Below, piece by piece: positions 22,260 to 30,521 of a DNA stretch of 46,783 nucleotides. A program made the translations under genes and the position numbers. The stretch is taken from assembly GCA_017509065.1 (NCBI GenBank), contig JAFWQM010000211.1, forward strand, positions 1-46,783, in the 5' to 3' direction. The DNA comes from Clostridia bacterium (GTDB lineage: Bacteria; Bacillota_A; Clostridia; Christensenellales; Aristaeellaceae). Numbering within the stretch: position 1 is the stretch's first letter; the number at the start of each line of letters is the position of its first letter. Under the pieces are notes generated by a model. It had not been told where the DNA came from. It searched no databases and saw only the letters and a program-made list of their open reading frames with translations.

Positions 22260-23279
22260 ATGAAGAAACTGTTGGCTGCTGTCCTGGCTGCGGTGCTGGT
22301 GCTTTCCTGCGCCGCTGCGCTGGCCGATGACGATCCCTATGCGAATCTTGGCAACTTTGAAATGATGGTGGGCCACGCCCAGCCCGAAGGCAATCCCCGC
22401 TATGTATCCATGGAAAAATTCGCCGCTGACGTGGCGGAAAAGACCCACGGCCATGTGACCGTGACCGTGTTCGGCAACGGCCAGCTGGGCACCGAAAAGG
22501 AAATGTTGGAGCAGGTCGTCCAGGGCGTAACCCAGGGCATGCGCGGCGGCCAGTTTGACTTCAGCCCCCGGCTGCTGATGTTCACCGCTCCCTTCCTCAC
22601 CAACACCCGCGCCGAAGTGACCGCCCTGCTGCACAGCGACCTGGCCAAGAAGGTGTGCGCGGAAGCCGAAGAAACCACCGGCACCGTGATCATCAACCTC
22701 TGCGACGCCGGCGGCTACCGCCAGTTCTCCAACAACAAGCATCCCATCACCAAGCCCGAAGACCTGCAGGGCCTGAAAATGCGCACCAACGGCATGAAGA
22801 CCATTGACATGACCTTCATCGCCATGGGGGCCACAACCACCACCGTGCCTTATGCCGACCTGTACATGGGCCTCAAGACCGGCATCGCCGACGGCCAGGA
22901 AAACCCCTGGGTCAACGTGCTGGGCATGAAGTTCTATGAAGTGCAGAAATACTTCACCCAGGTGAACTACCAGTTCCATCCCGATCCCTTCTACGTCAAC
23001 GCCGACTGGTGGAACAGCCTGCCCGAAGAATTCCGCACGATCATCTCCGAATGCGCCACCGAAATGGGCGAATACAACGACCAGCTGATCGACGAGAACA
23101 GCGAAGCGGCCAAGCAGGCCATCATCGACAGCGGCGCGGAAGTGTACGTGCCCACCGACGACGAGCTGAAAGCCTTCCAGGATGCCTGCCAGGGCGTGTA
23201 TCAGCAGATGATCGACGAAGGCATCTGCACCCAGGAAGAAATGGACGAGATGCTGGCCATCGTCGCTGCCGCCAAATAA
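22260..23279 (+). CDS. dctP: TRAP transporter solute-binding protein
   Basis: A 339-residue DctP-family periplasmic or surface binding protein. The signal peptide is MKKLLAAVLAAVLVLSCAAA with cleavage near ALA/DD. The mature protein has the family segments FAADVAEKTHGHVTVTVFGNG, LQGLKMRTNGMKTIDMTFIAMGA, and VPYADLYMGLKTGIADGQENP, including the arginine of LKMRT that normally binds the substrate carboxylate. AAGGAGG lies before the start. It delivers an organic acid (sugar acid or dicarboxylate) to DctQM using an ion gradient; the substrate is not set. Confidence 0.94.
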   Translation: MKKLLAAVLAAVLVLSCAAALADDDPYANLGNFEMMVGHAQPEGNPRYVSMEKFAADVAEKTHGHVTVTVFGNGQLGTEKEMLEQVVQGVTQGMRGGQFDFSPRLLMFTAPFLTNTRAEVTALLHSDLAKKVCAEAEETTGTVIINLCDAGGYRQFSNNKHPITKPEDLQGLKMRTNGMKTIDMTFIAMGATTTTVPYADLYMGLKTGIADGQENPWVNVLGMKFYEVQKYFTQVNYQFHPDPFYVNADWWNSLPEEFRTIISECATEMGEYNDQLIDENSEAAKQAIIDSGAEVYVPTDDELKAFQDACQGVYQQMIDEGICTQEEMDEMLAIVAAAK

Positions 23280-23356
23280 TCCCTTACAACGCACTGCATC
23301 AAGCGGGTTGGGGCTTCCGCCCTGACCCGCTTTTCCGAAGAAAGGGGACCTGATTC

Positions 23357-23869
23357 ATGAAGAAAATCGGCTCCATTGCCGAAAAGATATATTTCGGCGT
23401 TGGCGCGGCGGCCATGGGCCTGCTGGCCGTGCTGGTGATCTTCACGGTCATCATGCGCTACTGCTTTTCTCTGAGCTGGAAATCGGTGTCGGAATTCAAC
23501 GTGACCCTGTTCGCCTTCACCACCTTCTGGGGCCTGGGCCTGAACGTGCTGAAAAACGAGCATGTGAGCATTAATATCCTCTACGATAAATTCAAGCCCG
23601 GCCTCAAGCGCTGGATCAGCGTGTTCAACAGCCTGGTCATGCTGGTGGTGGACTGCCTGTTCGTTTATTATTCCTGGCAGTACACGGTCAAGATGGGCAA
23701 GCAGATCAGCCAGGGCATGGAAATCCCCATGTCCTTTATGTACGGCATCATGCCGGTCTGCGGCGTGATCTGCGCCTTGTGCATCATCATCAAAATCGTC
23801 CAGACCATCCGCGCCCCGAAGTCCGCCTTTGAGACGCAGGAAAAAGCGCTGGAAGAAATACACGATTAA
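23357..23869 (+). CDS. dctQ: TRAP transporter small membrane subunit
   Basis: A 170-residue DctQ protein with four membrane helices (about residues 15-35, 45-70, 90-108, 125-145). The family motif is around SWKSVSEFNVTLFAFTTFWGLGL. It joins the binding protein to the large subunit. It is 77 bases after dctP and 14 before dctM. Confidence 0.93.
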   Translation: MKKIGSIAEKIYFGVGAAAMGLLAVLVIFTVIMRYCFSLSWKSVSEFNVTLFAFTTFWGLGLNVLKNEHVSINILYDKFKPGLKRWISVFNSLVMLVVDCLFVYYSWQYTVKMGKQISQGMEIPMSFMYGIMPVCGVICALCIIIKIVQTIRAPKSAFETQEKALEEIHD

Positions 23870-23883
23870 GGAGGAGACAGCAA

Positions 23884-25167
23884 ATGGCAATCGTTTTCTT
23901 ATTGATCGGCCTCATCGTGTTCGCCGCCGTCGGCGTGCCGCTGGCCTTCTCCATCGGCGCGAGCTGCATCACCTATCTGTCCGCGGCCAAGCCCATGTTC
24001 CTGAGCATGATGCCCCAGCGCATCTGGAATGGCGTATACAGCGAATTGATGATCGCCATGCCCCTGTTCATGCTGGCGGGTGAACTGATGAACACCGGCG
24101 GCATCACCAAGCGTATTATTAACTTCTGCATGGAAATTCTGCGGCCCATCCACGGCGGCCTGGGCGAAGTGAACATTGTCGCCTCCATGATCTTCGGTGG
24201 CATTTCCGGCTCCTCCGTGGCGGACACCTCCGCCCTGGGCAGCATCCTGATTCCCGCCATGGAAGAGAAGGGCTATCCCAAGTCCGCTTCCGCGGGCATT
24301 ACAGTGGCGTCCTCCACCATGGGCATGATCATTCCGCCGTCAACACCCATGGTGGTGTACGCCATGGTGTCCGGCGCGTCCATCGGCGCGCTGTTCATGG
24401 CAGGCGCTGTGCCGGGCATTCTGATCGGCCTGACCCAGCTGGTGCTGGTGTTCTGGTTCAGCCATAAGCATGGCTGGCATCCGGCCCGGGAACCCTTCTC
24501 CGCCAAGCGCTTCTGGAAAGCCATGTACGCCGGCATTCCCGCCCTGCTCATGCCTGTTTTCATTATCGTCTGCGTATCCGGCGGCGTCTGCACCGCCAGC
24601 GAAAGTGCTGGCGTGGCCGTGCTGTACAGTATGCTGGTGGGCTTCTTCCTCTATCGGGAGCTGAAATGGAAGAACGTTTGGAACGCGCTGAAAAAGACGC
24701 TGATTTCCTCTTCCTCCGTCATGATCATCATTGGCTTTACGCAAATCTTCACCTGGATTCTGACCATCCAGAAAGTGCCGGACATCGTGGCGAATTTCTT
24801 TATGAGCATGAACGTGTCCCGCATCGGCATCGCTCTGATGTTCGACGTGCTGATTTTGATCATCGGCACTTTCATCGACGTTAGCCCCGCCATCCTGCTG
24901 CTGACCCCCATCATGCTGCCCGTGATGCAGCACTACGGCTTCTCGCCCTTGCAGTTCGGTGCCATGATGATCACCGGCCTGGCTATCGGCCTGGTCACCC
25001 CGCCGGTCGGCATGTGCCTGAACGCCTGCAATAAAATCAACCGGATGCCTATCATCGACATCTTCAAAGGCGCGGCTCCGTATGTGCTGTGCAATGTGAT
25101 CGTCCTCATCGCCATCAGCGTATGGCCCGCCCTGACCGCTTTCCTGCCTGCGTTGCTTGGATACTGA
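23884..25167 (+). CDS. dctM: TRAP transporter large membrane subunit
   Basis: A 427-residue DctM permease with about twelve hydrophobic segments. It includes the family stretches ASMIFGGISGSSVADTSALG, SSTMGMIIPPSTPMVVYAMV, and GLAIGLVTPPVGMCLNACNK, which form the two helical hairpins and ion sites. AAGGAGGAG precedes the start. It completes the tripartite transporter. Confidence 0.95.
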   Translation: MAIVFLLIGLIVFAAVGVPLAFSIGASCITYLSAAKPMFLSMMPQRIWNGVYSELMIAMPLFMLAGELMNTGGITKRIINFCMEILRPIHGGLGEVNIVASMIFGGISGSSVADTSALGSILIPAMEEKGYPKSASAGITVASSTMGMIIPPSTPMVVYAMVSGASIGALFMAGAVPGILIGLTQLVLVFWFSHKHGWHPAREPFSAKRFWKAMYAGIPALLMPVFIIVCVSGGVCTASESAGVAVLYSMLVGFFLYRELKWKNVWNALKKTLISSSSVMIIIGFTQIFTWILTIQKVPDIVANFFMSMNVSRIGIALMFDVLILIIGTFIDVSPAILLLTPIMLPVMQHYGFSPLQFGAMMITGLAIGLVTPPVGMCLNACNKINRMPIIDIFKGAAPYVLCNVIVLIAISVWPALTAFLPALLGY

Positions 25168-25186
25168 TTAAATGAAAAAATGAAGC

Positions 25187-25215
25187 GCCGTGTTCCATTT
25201 CCTTTGGAACGCGGC
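25187..25215 (+). terminator. likely terminator after TRAP operon
   Basis: GCCGTGTTCCA pairs with TGGAACGCGGC (one G-T pair) across a 7-base loop, followed by GGTTTCGTTT. The T-run is weak. Confidence 0.65.
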
Positions 25216-25369
25216 GGTTTCGTTTGCTCTCTGCAGGTGAATGAGATATGGATGATAAAACGTATCGGACGCCATCATTATTTCGATGATGCGGTCACGA
25301 CCATTGCACGGAGCATCACTGTCGGGGAAACTTGGGCATGACTGAATTGTAAAATTTTCCTGAACAGAT

Positions 25370-25397
25370 TTGCCATTTTCATTTTTCGTGGTATACT
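25370..25397 (+). promoter_or_regulatory. possible SigA promoter of the SH3/VanW gene pair
   Basis: TTGCCA (25370-25375), 16-base spacer, TATACT (25392-25397), about 67 bases before the GTG start. The rest of 25216-25464 contains only short frames without support. Confidence 0.55.
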
Positions 25398-25464
25398 ATG
25401 AAGTGGCTTATTCGGCGTAAGCGGGACAAGCCGTCACAGAGGAAACACACGGAGGTTTTTAATC

Positions 25465-26481
25465 GTGAAATTCAAACGGGTTTTACTGTTCGCTTTGGCG
25501 CTGATGCTGCTGGTTTCTTCCGCGCAAGCGGCTGAAAAGAAAAAGGCGGTCAGCACGATTTACTATGGCATCATTACCCGCCGCTTCGCAAGCAGCTATA
25601 CCAACGTATATGAAAAAATGGATTCCGAGAGCAAAGTCATCAGGACCATGAGCCCCGGAAACAAAATCGAAATCGTGGAAATCACCCCCGGCTGGGTGGG
25701 CATCAAGGTTGGCTCCGGCGTGGGCTATGTGCTGCGCCACCGCATCGATGTGACGGACAACCCCAATCACGGCGTCGTGCCGGATTATCCGATCACGCCC
25801 CAGGAATACTATGTCGAAATCGACCGCGACGTGGAAGTGAAGGCTGAAAAGAGCGTTGACAGCGAAACCCTTTCCACGCTCACCGAAGGCGCGCGCGTGT
25901 CCATCTGCGGCATTGAGGAAGGCTGGGCCAAAGTGATCCACAAGCGGGTATACGGCTACATCGACACCAATGATCTGGCCGAGCTGCTGCCCGTTGCGGA
26001 CGATGTGGAAACGGCGGACAGCGAGACACCCATTTCGGTGTTCACTTCCTTTTACAATAACAATCCCGACCGCATCGTGAATCTGGCCCGCTGCTGCGAG
26101 CTGATCAGCAAGGTGCTGCAGCCCGGCGAAAGCATGAACTTCAACAACGTGGTCAGCCCCTTCAGCGCGGCTAACGGCTATCGCCTGGCCCCGGTGCTCA
26201 AGGACGGCGAAACCAAGATGGGATATGGCGGCGGCTCCTGCCAGGTGAGCTCCACCCTGTGGGATTCCCTCATGCAGTTGCCCGGTATCACGGTTACCCG
26301 CCGCAATCCCCACGGCGCCAACGCCGCGTCCTATCTTCCCCACGGGATGGACGCCGCTTCCGGCACTAACACCCAGAACTTTATTTTCCGCAACGATTAT
26401 GATTTCCCCATCCGCATCGACGCGTCCACCCATGACCTGGCGCTGTTCGTGGCGATTTATAAGGAGACGAGCGAAACATGA
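25465..26481 (+). CDS. secreted SH3-VanW domain protein, first of pair
   Basis: A 338-residue exported protein with signal peptide (VLLFALALMLLVSSAQA). Two SH3b-like repeats follow (about 30-95 and 110-170; each has VYEKMDSES or VKAEKSVDSE, then GWVGIKVGSGVGYVLRHRID or GWAKVIHKRVYGYIDTNDL). The C-terminal VanW domain (about 185-330) shows LQPGESMNFNNVVSPFSAAN, YGGGSCQVSSTLWDSLMQLP, and FRNDYDFPIRIDAS. The start is GTG with GGAGG upstream. VanW domains are common in Clostridia and probably act at the cell wall; the reaction is not known. It overlaps the next gene by 4 bases. Confidence 0.88.
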   Translation: MKFKRVLLFALALMLLVSSAQAAEKKKAVSTIYYGIITRRFASSYTNVYEKMDSESKVIRTMSPGNKIEIVEITPGWVGIKVGSGVGYVLRHRIDVTDNPNHGVVPDYPITPQEYYVEIDRDVEVKAEKSVDSETLSTLTEGARVSICGIEEGWAKVIHKRVYGYIDTNDLAELLPVADDVETADSETPISVFTSFYNNNPDRIVNLARCCELISKVLQPGESMNFNNVVSPFSAANGYRLAPVLKDGETKMGYGGGSCQVSSTLWDSLMQLPGITVTRRNPHGANAASYLPHGMDAASGTNTQNFIFRNDYDFPIRIDASTHDLALFVAIYKETSET

Positions 26482-27503
26482 AACGCATCCTGGCCCTGCT
26501 GTTAGCGGCCTTGCTGCTGCCCCTTTCCGGGGCTTTTTGCTTCGCGGAGAATCAACCCGATACCTCTGTGCGGCTATATTACGCCCGCACGCGGCTGGCC
26601 TGCAAGATTTTTTCCGATTGGGAAACCACCAACGGCGTGAACCAGATCGGCATTGTGCCCGAGAATGTGCGCGTGGTCGTGCATGCGCTGAACCCTTCCT
26701 TTGCCCTGGTCACCTATGAAGCCGACCATAAAACGGGCTATGTGAAGCGCGTGTGTCTGGAAAACCCCAAGACCATCGACCCGATGACGACGCCGCCTTA
26801 CGGCGTGGACTTCAACCAGTATCTGGTCACGATCGACGCTCAGGACGCGCCGGTGTGGAGCGCGCCGGGCGGTGGAGAAGCGCTCATCACCCTGCACCAT
26901 GGAGCGAGGGTGAGCCTGATCGGGTTTGAGGAAGGCTACGGCAAGGTGATCTATCACCGGCAGTACGGATACATTGACTCCAGGCTGCTGGGCGACGTGA
27001 TCTGCGTGTACGACATTGCCGAAACCGCCGGCACCGACGCGCCGATCGCTTCCTACACATCCTTCTACAAAATCACGACGGATGAAAGCAACCTGAACCG
27101 TATCAACAACATCAACGTAGCCTGCCAGAAAATGAACGTGTTTCCGATTTACGCCGGAACGGAGCTGAACTTCAACCGCGATATGGGCCCCTACAGCGCC
27201 GCGAGCGGCTATCTGCCCGCAGGCGTGCTGGCAGAAGGCGGGCTGAACCTGGGCTACGGCGGCGGCACCTGTCAGGTGAGCTCCACGCTGTACAACGTGG
27301 TGCTGCAGCTGCCGGGCCTGACCGTGCTCCAGCGCCGCGCGCACGGCGACAACGGCGCAAGCTATCTGCCCATCGGCGTGGACGCAGCGGTCGGCAACAG
27401 CACGCTGAACTTCCGCTTCCGCAACGATTATCCTTTCCCCATCCGCATTGACGCTTCCGCTCAGGACGGCGCGCTGACTATCGCCATTTATAGGGTGCAG
27501 TGA
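26478..27503 (+). CDS. secreted SH3-VanW domain protein, second of pair
   Basis: A 341-residue paralog of the preceding gene. It has a signal peptide (ILALLLAALLLPLSGAFCFA), two SH3b-like regions (about 30-95 and 115-170, with GYGKVIYHRQYGYIDSRLL) and a VanW domain (about 185-335) with YGGGTCQVSSTLYNVVLQLP and FRNDYPFPIRIDAS. The invariant GGGxCQ(V)S motif of the domain is kept in both. The ATGA overlap couples it to the first gene. Both look like tandem duplicates that have diverged in the SH3 region. Confidence 0.87.
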   Translation: MKRILALLLAALLLPLSGAFCFAENQPDTSVRLYYARTRLACKIFSDWETTNGVNQIGIVPENVRVVVHALNPSFALVTYEADHKTGYVKRVCLENPKTIDPMTTPPYGVDFNQYLVTIDAQDAPVWSAPGGGEALITLHHGARVSLIGFEEGYGKVIYHRQYGYIDSRLLGDVICVYDIAETAGTDAPIASYTSFYKITTDESNLNRINNINVACQKMNVFPIYAGTELNFNRDMGPYSAASGYLPAGVLAEGGLNLGYGGGTCQVSSTLYNVVLQLPGLTVLQRRAHGDNGASYLPIGVDAAVGNSTLNFRFRNDYPFPIRIDASAQDGALTIAIYRVQ

Positions 27504-27783
27504 CGATGACGGGATTGTCAATCGTTAAATAATTTATGATACATTGACAAGGTAACGCTGGGGCCTCCGCGGCCCCAATTCCGCAGCCTCAATCGGCGCA
27601 AATCCTTCGGATATTGTTTGTTTCGGCTGATCTCACCGCCGATGAGATTTCCGCCACAGGCGGTCATCGGCGGTTCGTCCCCGCGGCAAAGGATGAAATC
27701 CCTTGCATCCCAATAGGCGAAATAACCTGGTCGGGTAAAGAAAACAATTTTCGCCAGTCGACCCGGGGTTACGGAAGTTAGGG

Positions 27784-27906
27784 GCTTCTGGCCCAGAAAA
27801 GCCGGGAAAATCCCAGGGGAAAGCTCGCTTTCCCCTGGGATTATTCCCCGGCTTTTCCTGGACGCGAAAGCGTCCGGGAAGGTGGCTTCGCCGCCGGGCC
27901 AGAAGC
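27784..27906 (+). ncRNA. candidate structured element with four-way junction
   Basis: P1 is an 11-base perfect closing stem (27784-27794 with 27896-27906). Inside it are P2, a long hairpin (27796-27857) with stems of 11 and 13 base pairs and a CTCG loop; P3, GACGC-GAAA-GCGTC (27861-27874), a GNRA tetraloop on the plus strand; and P4, GGTGGC-TTC-GCCGCC (27881-27895, one G-T pair). The GNRA loop favours a plus-strand RNA, but a mobile or repeat element cut from DNA would look the same. No RNA family is recognised. Confidence 0.45.
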
Positions 27907-28106
27907 TTGACGACATGAGTTTGTCTTTCATTCTCAAGTATCAGCGGGAACAAAGCTTCTTTTTCCTGACTTGTATTTCCGCTATTGAAGTCCAGAGGAC
28001 GAAGTCCTTTGGTTCAGGGGTTTAGGGGGCCGAACAGGCCCCCTGCTTCGTTCTCGTTACTGAGTTAATATATCATCTGAACAGTTACCCTTAATATATA
28101 TAACAA

Positions 28107-28134
28107 CCCCCTGTTTTCTTCCGAAAGCAGGGGG
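28107..28134 (-). terminator. possible terminator of the YoaR/VanW gene
   Basis: CCCCCTG (28107-28113) pairs with CAGGGGG (28128-28134). On the minus strand the stem is followed by TTGTTATATA, a weak T-tract, about 20 bases after the gene's stop. Confidence 0.55.
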
Positions 28135-28153
28135 CATTGTTATGCATAGCTCT

Positions 28154-29668
28154 TTATTCTTCCCGGTTCAGGGTGCCGACGGCGTAGACCGCGCCGCGGG
28201 CTTTGCAGGTATCGCGGCTGACGAACTTTTCCTCGATCAGCTGGCCGTCCTTCCATTTCTGCAGGTAGGTTTCATTGATGAAGCCGTCGCGGGCTTTGCG
28301 CACCTGATAGGGTTCCTCGTCCTTATAAGTGACGTAGGTATGATTGGTATCCTTCTGGTACGTTTCGGTCAGCGGCGCGGGCAGGGTTTCCACGGTCTCG
28401 GTGCGGAGGGTGTAGCTGACGCCGTCCTCCAGCTTGGGGCCGTAAATGCATACCTGGCATTCATAGGTGTTCTTTCTCTTTTCCACCACTTTTGCGGTGA
28501 TGTAGATGGTGCCGTTCAGCGTGTTTTTGAACACCAGGTCATGCCGCCCGTACACCACGGTGGCGTCCTGGCCGAAGGTGGTGTAGGAGACAGGATCGGA
28601 ATGGGAAATGCGGTCGATGATCTGCAGATCGGCCAGAAGCGCGGCCAAGTACATGGTGGTGCTGGCCTGGCATACGCCGCCGCCGATACCCAGCTCCTCC
28701 ATGCCCAGCACGTATTCGATGGCGTATTTGTAGCCATTTTTCAGCGTGCGGTCTTTCGTCACTTTGTTGAAGCTCAGGCGCTCGCCGGGGCCGACGGTCT
28801 TGCCGTTCAGGAATGAAAAGGCGTTGCGGATGTTGCTGTTTCTGTCCTCGGTGGAGGCGGAGGAGATGGGCGTGGTGGCCATGCTGCGAAGCGACACTGT
28901 GGCGCGGATATCCTCGGCGGTCACATTGGCGGGCACTGTCGTGGTCACGAATTCCAGATTGCCGCCTTTTCCCTCGGCGGCGCGCTCAAGGATCTGTTCC
29001 TTGTAGGGAGCAACGTCCAGGGTTGTGCCGGGCTGCTCGGGCTGGATGACGAAGGGGTCGCTCTTGTCGGGATCAAAATAAGCCAGGTAAGCGTCCTGCG
29101 GCGCAGTCGTCAATTCCGCCTGTATCTGGCTGAGGATGGAGTCCAGCCGCTCGTCGGTCATTTCGCTTTCGGTGGTGAAGGCGTGGACGGGATTCTGCGC
29201 CACTTCGTCCATTTCGGCCTTGCGCTCCTCCAGCGTGCCCACCTTGCCTCTTTTGTAAAGGGGCTCCAGCAGCGCGTACACGCTGCCCACGTCGGTGGAC
29301 ACCCCGAAGTCGGAGTAATGCAACGTATAGAAGAGGTGGCTTCGGTAGGTCAGCCCCAGGCTCCAGCTCGTCTGACGCTCCTTGATCTGGGCCAGCACCG
29401 CGTCGATGCCTTCCTGCGCCGTCATGCCGCCCAGGGAAATGCCGTCCACGTAAATGCCGGGCAGGTAGGTGTCGTCATACCGCGAAACGGCGTCCGACAA
29501 AGCCTGTATCCGAGCCCGTTCCTCCCGGGCGCGCTGCGCTGCGGTGTAAGCGTAATACCCGCTCCCGCCCAGCGCGGCAACGATGACAAGAACCAGCAGC
29601 ACGACGGGCCATTTTTTCTTTTTCGGCTTGGGTGGCTGCGGCGGGCGGTAACCCTGTTGGAAATTCAT
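28154..29668 (-). CDS. membrane-anchored YoaR/VanW-type protein
   Basis: A 504-residue protein. A proline- and lysine-rich cytoplasmic start (RPPQPPKPKKKKW) precedes one membrane anchor (PVVLLVLVIVAALGGSGYYAY, about 20-40). The external part has a YoaR/PG_binding_4-like region (GIYVDGISLGGMTAQEGIDAV at about 70-90, to about 280), then VanW (about 295-430) with FSFLNGKTVGPGERLSFN and LGIGGGVCQASTTMYLAALL. A G5-like tail contains LRTETVETLPAPLTETY. It is the last gene of the tilS-hpt-ftsH-PHP group, 10 bases after PHP, and likely acts on the cell wall. Confidence 0.88.
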   Translation of the reverse strand: MNFQQGYRPPQPPKPKKKKWPVVLLVLVIVAALGGSGYYAYTAAQRAREERARIQALSDAVSRYDDTYLPGIYVDGISLGGMTAQEGIDAVLAQIKERQTSWSLGLTYRSHLFYTLHYSDFGVSTDVGSVYALLEPLYKRGKVGTLEERKAEMDEVAQNPVHAFTTESEMTDERLDSILSQIQAELTTAPQDAYLAYFDPDKSDPFVIQPEQPGTTLDVAPYKEQILERAAEGKGGNLEFVTTTVPANVTAEDIRATVSLRSMATTPISSASTEDRNSNIRNAFSFLNGKTVGPGERLSFNKVTKDRTLKNGYKYAIEYVLGMEELGIGGGVCQASTTMYLAALLADLQIIDRISHSDPVSYTTFGQDATVVYGRHDLVFKNTLNGTIYITAKVVEKRKNTYECQVCIYGPKLEDGVSYTLRTETVETLPAPLTETYQKDTNHTYVTYKDEEPYQVRKARDGFINETYLQKWKDGQLIEEKFVSRDTCKARGAVYAVGTLNREE

Positions 29669-29678
29669 AGGAAGCTCC

Positions 29679-30521
29679 TCAATGGTTTTTCACGGTCCGG
29701 TACAATGCCCAGGCGTCGCTCAGCGCCGTGGGCCATTCGGGAATGGTTTCGCCGAGGCTGCCATGATTGGCCCCGTCGCCGTGGAAATCGCTGCCGCCGG
29801 TCACGAGCAGGCCGCGCTGCCGGGCCAGACGGTCCCATTCCGCGTAATGGCCGCGGTTGGCCGGATGATACACTTCCAAACCTTTCAGCCCGGCTTTCTT
29901 CCATTCGTCCAGTAATTGAATAATGCGCTCCATCGGCAGGCGGATTTCTCCCGGATGGGCCACCACCGGCACCGCGCCGCGCTCCTTCAGCAGGGCGATC
30001 GCTTCGGCTGCGGTGGGCAGATTCCGCTTCACATAGGCGGGGCGTCCCCGTTTCAGGTACAGATGGAACGCTTCTCCCGTATCGCCCGCGTAGCCGCGCT
30101 TCACCATCGCGCGGGCCAGATGCGGACGGCCGACGCTGTCTCCGGCGGAATTGAATATTTCTTCCATCGGAAGGACGATGCCCATGTCCGCCAGTTTTTC
30201 GCCCATCCGCGCGATACGTATGATCCTGTCGGCGCGCATGCGCTGGAAAAACGCGGTCAGCACAGGGTCGTCGGGGTTCACCCCATAGCCCAAAACGTGC
30301 ACGTTCGATTCTTCCACTGCGGCGCTGATCTCTACGCCGGGCAGGAAGGCAAGGCCCCGCTCGTAAGCCGCATCGGCGGCTTCGGGCAGGGCGGCCATCG
30401 TGTCGTGATCGGTGACGGCGAAAAGCGTCACGTCCGCCCGCTGCGCCATCCGGGCGACCTGCCAAACCTCGTATTGGCCATCGGACGCGGTGGTGTGGAG
30501 GTGCAAATCAGGACGCCTCAT
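29679..30521 (-). CDS. PHP-domain phosphoesterase
   Basis: A 280-residue PHP protein of the YciV/RnaAM-like group. Metal ligands are visible in [11 protein letters not shown] (residues 5-9), [21 protein letters not shown] and the C-terminal [10 protein letters not shown]. Members hydrolyse nucleoside 3',5'-bisphosphates or trim RNA 5' ends. The start overlaps the ftsH stop by 4 bases. It is cytoplasmic. Confidence 0.88.
   Translation of the reverse strand: MRRPDLHLHTTASDGQYEVWQVARMAQRADVTLFAVTDHDTMAALPEAADAAYERGLAFLPGVEISAAVEESNVHVLGYGVNPDDPVLTAFFQRMRADRIIRIARMGEKLADMGIVLPMEEIFNSAGDSVGRPHLARAMVKRGYAGDTGEAFHLYLKRGRPAYVKRNLPTAAEAIALLKERGAVPVVAHPGEIRLPMERIIQLLDEWKKAGLKGLEVYHPANRGHYAEWDRLARQRGLLVTGGSDFHGDGANHGSLGETIPEWPTALSDAWALYRTVKNH

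Larger units (their letters stand above)
27504..28153. other. gene-free, highly structured intergenic region
   Basis: No credible gene is present. Inverted repeats fill the stretch: GGGGCC/GGCCCC (27560-27576); an 11-base perfect stem ACCGCCGATGA/TCATCGGCGGT (27635-27645 with 27664-27674) capped by CCGCC-ACA-GGCGG; CGGGT/ACCCG (27732-27765); the four-way structure at 27784-27906; a 9-base stem at 27992-28012; and AGGGGGCC/GGCCCCCT (28024-28044). The density suggests a structured RNA or a compound repeat element. Confidence 0.6.

Noticed and set aside
25252..25341. 29-residue frame between dctM and the first VanW gene
   Set aside because: It has no convincing ribosome site and no recognisable similarity.
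27881..27895. UUCG tetraloop hairpin in P4
   Set aside because: Pairing shows a three-base TTC loop closed by C-G, not the cUUCGg tetraloop.
27518..27937. 139-codon minus-strand frame in the structured gap
   Set aside because: It runs straight through strong hairpins, has no recognisable domain or good ribosome site, and its composition follows the inverted repeats.
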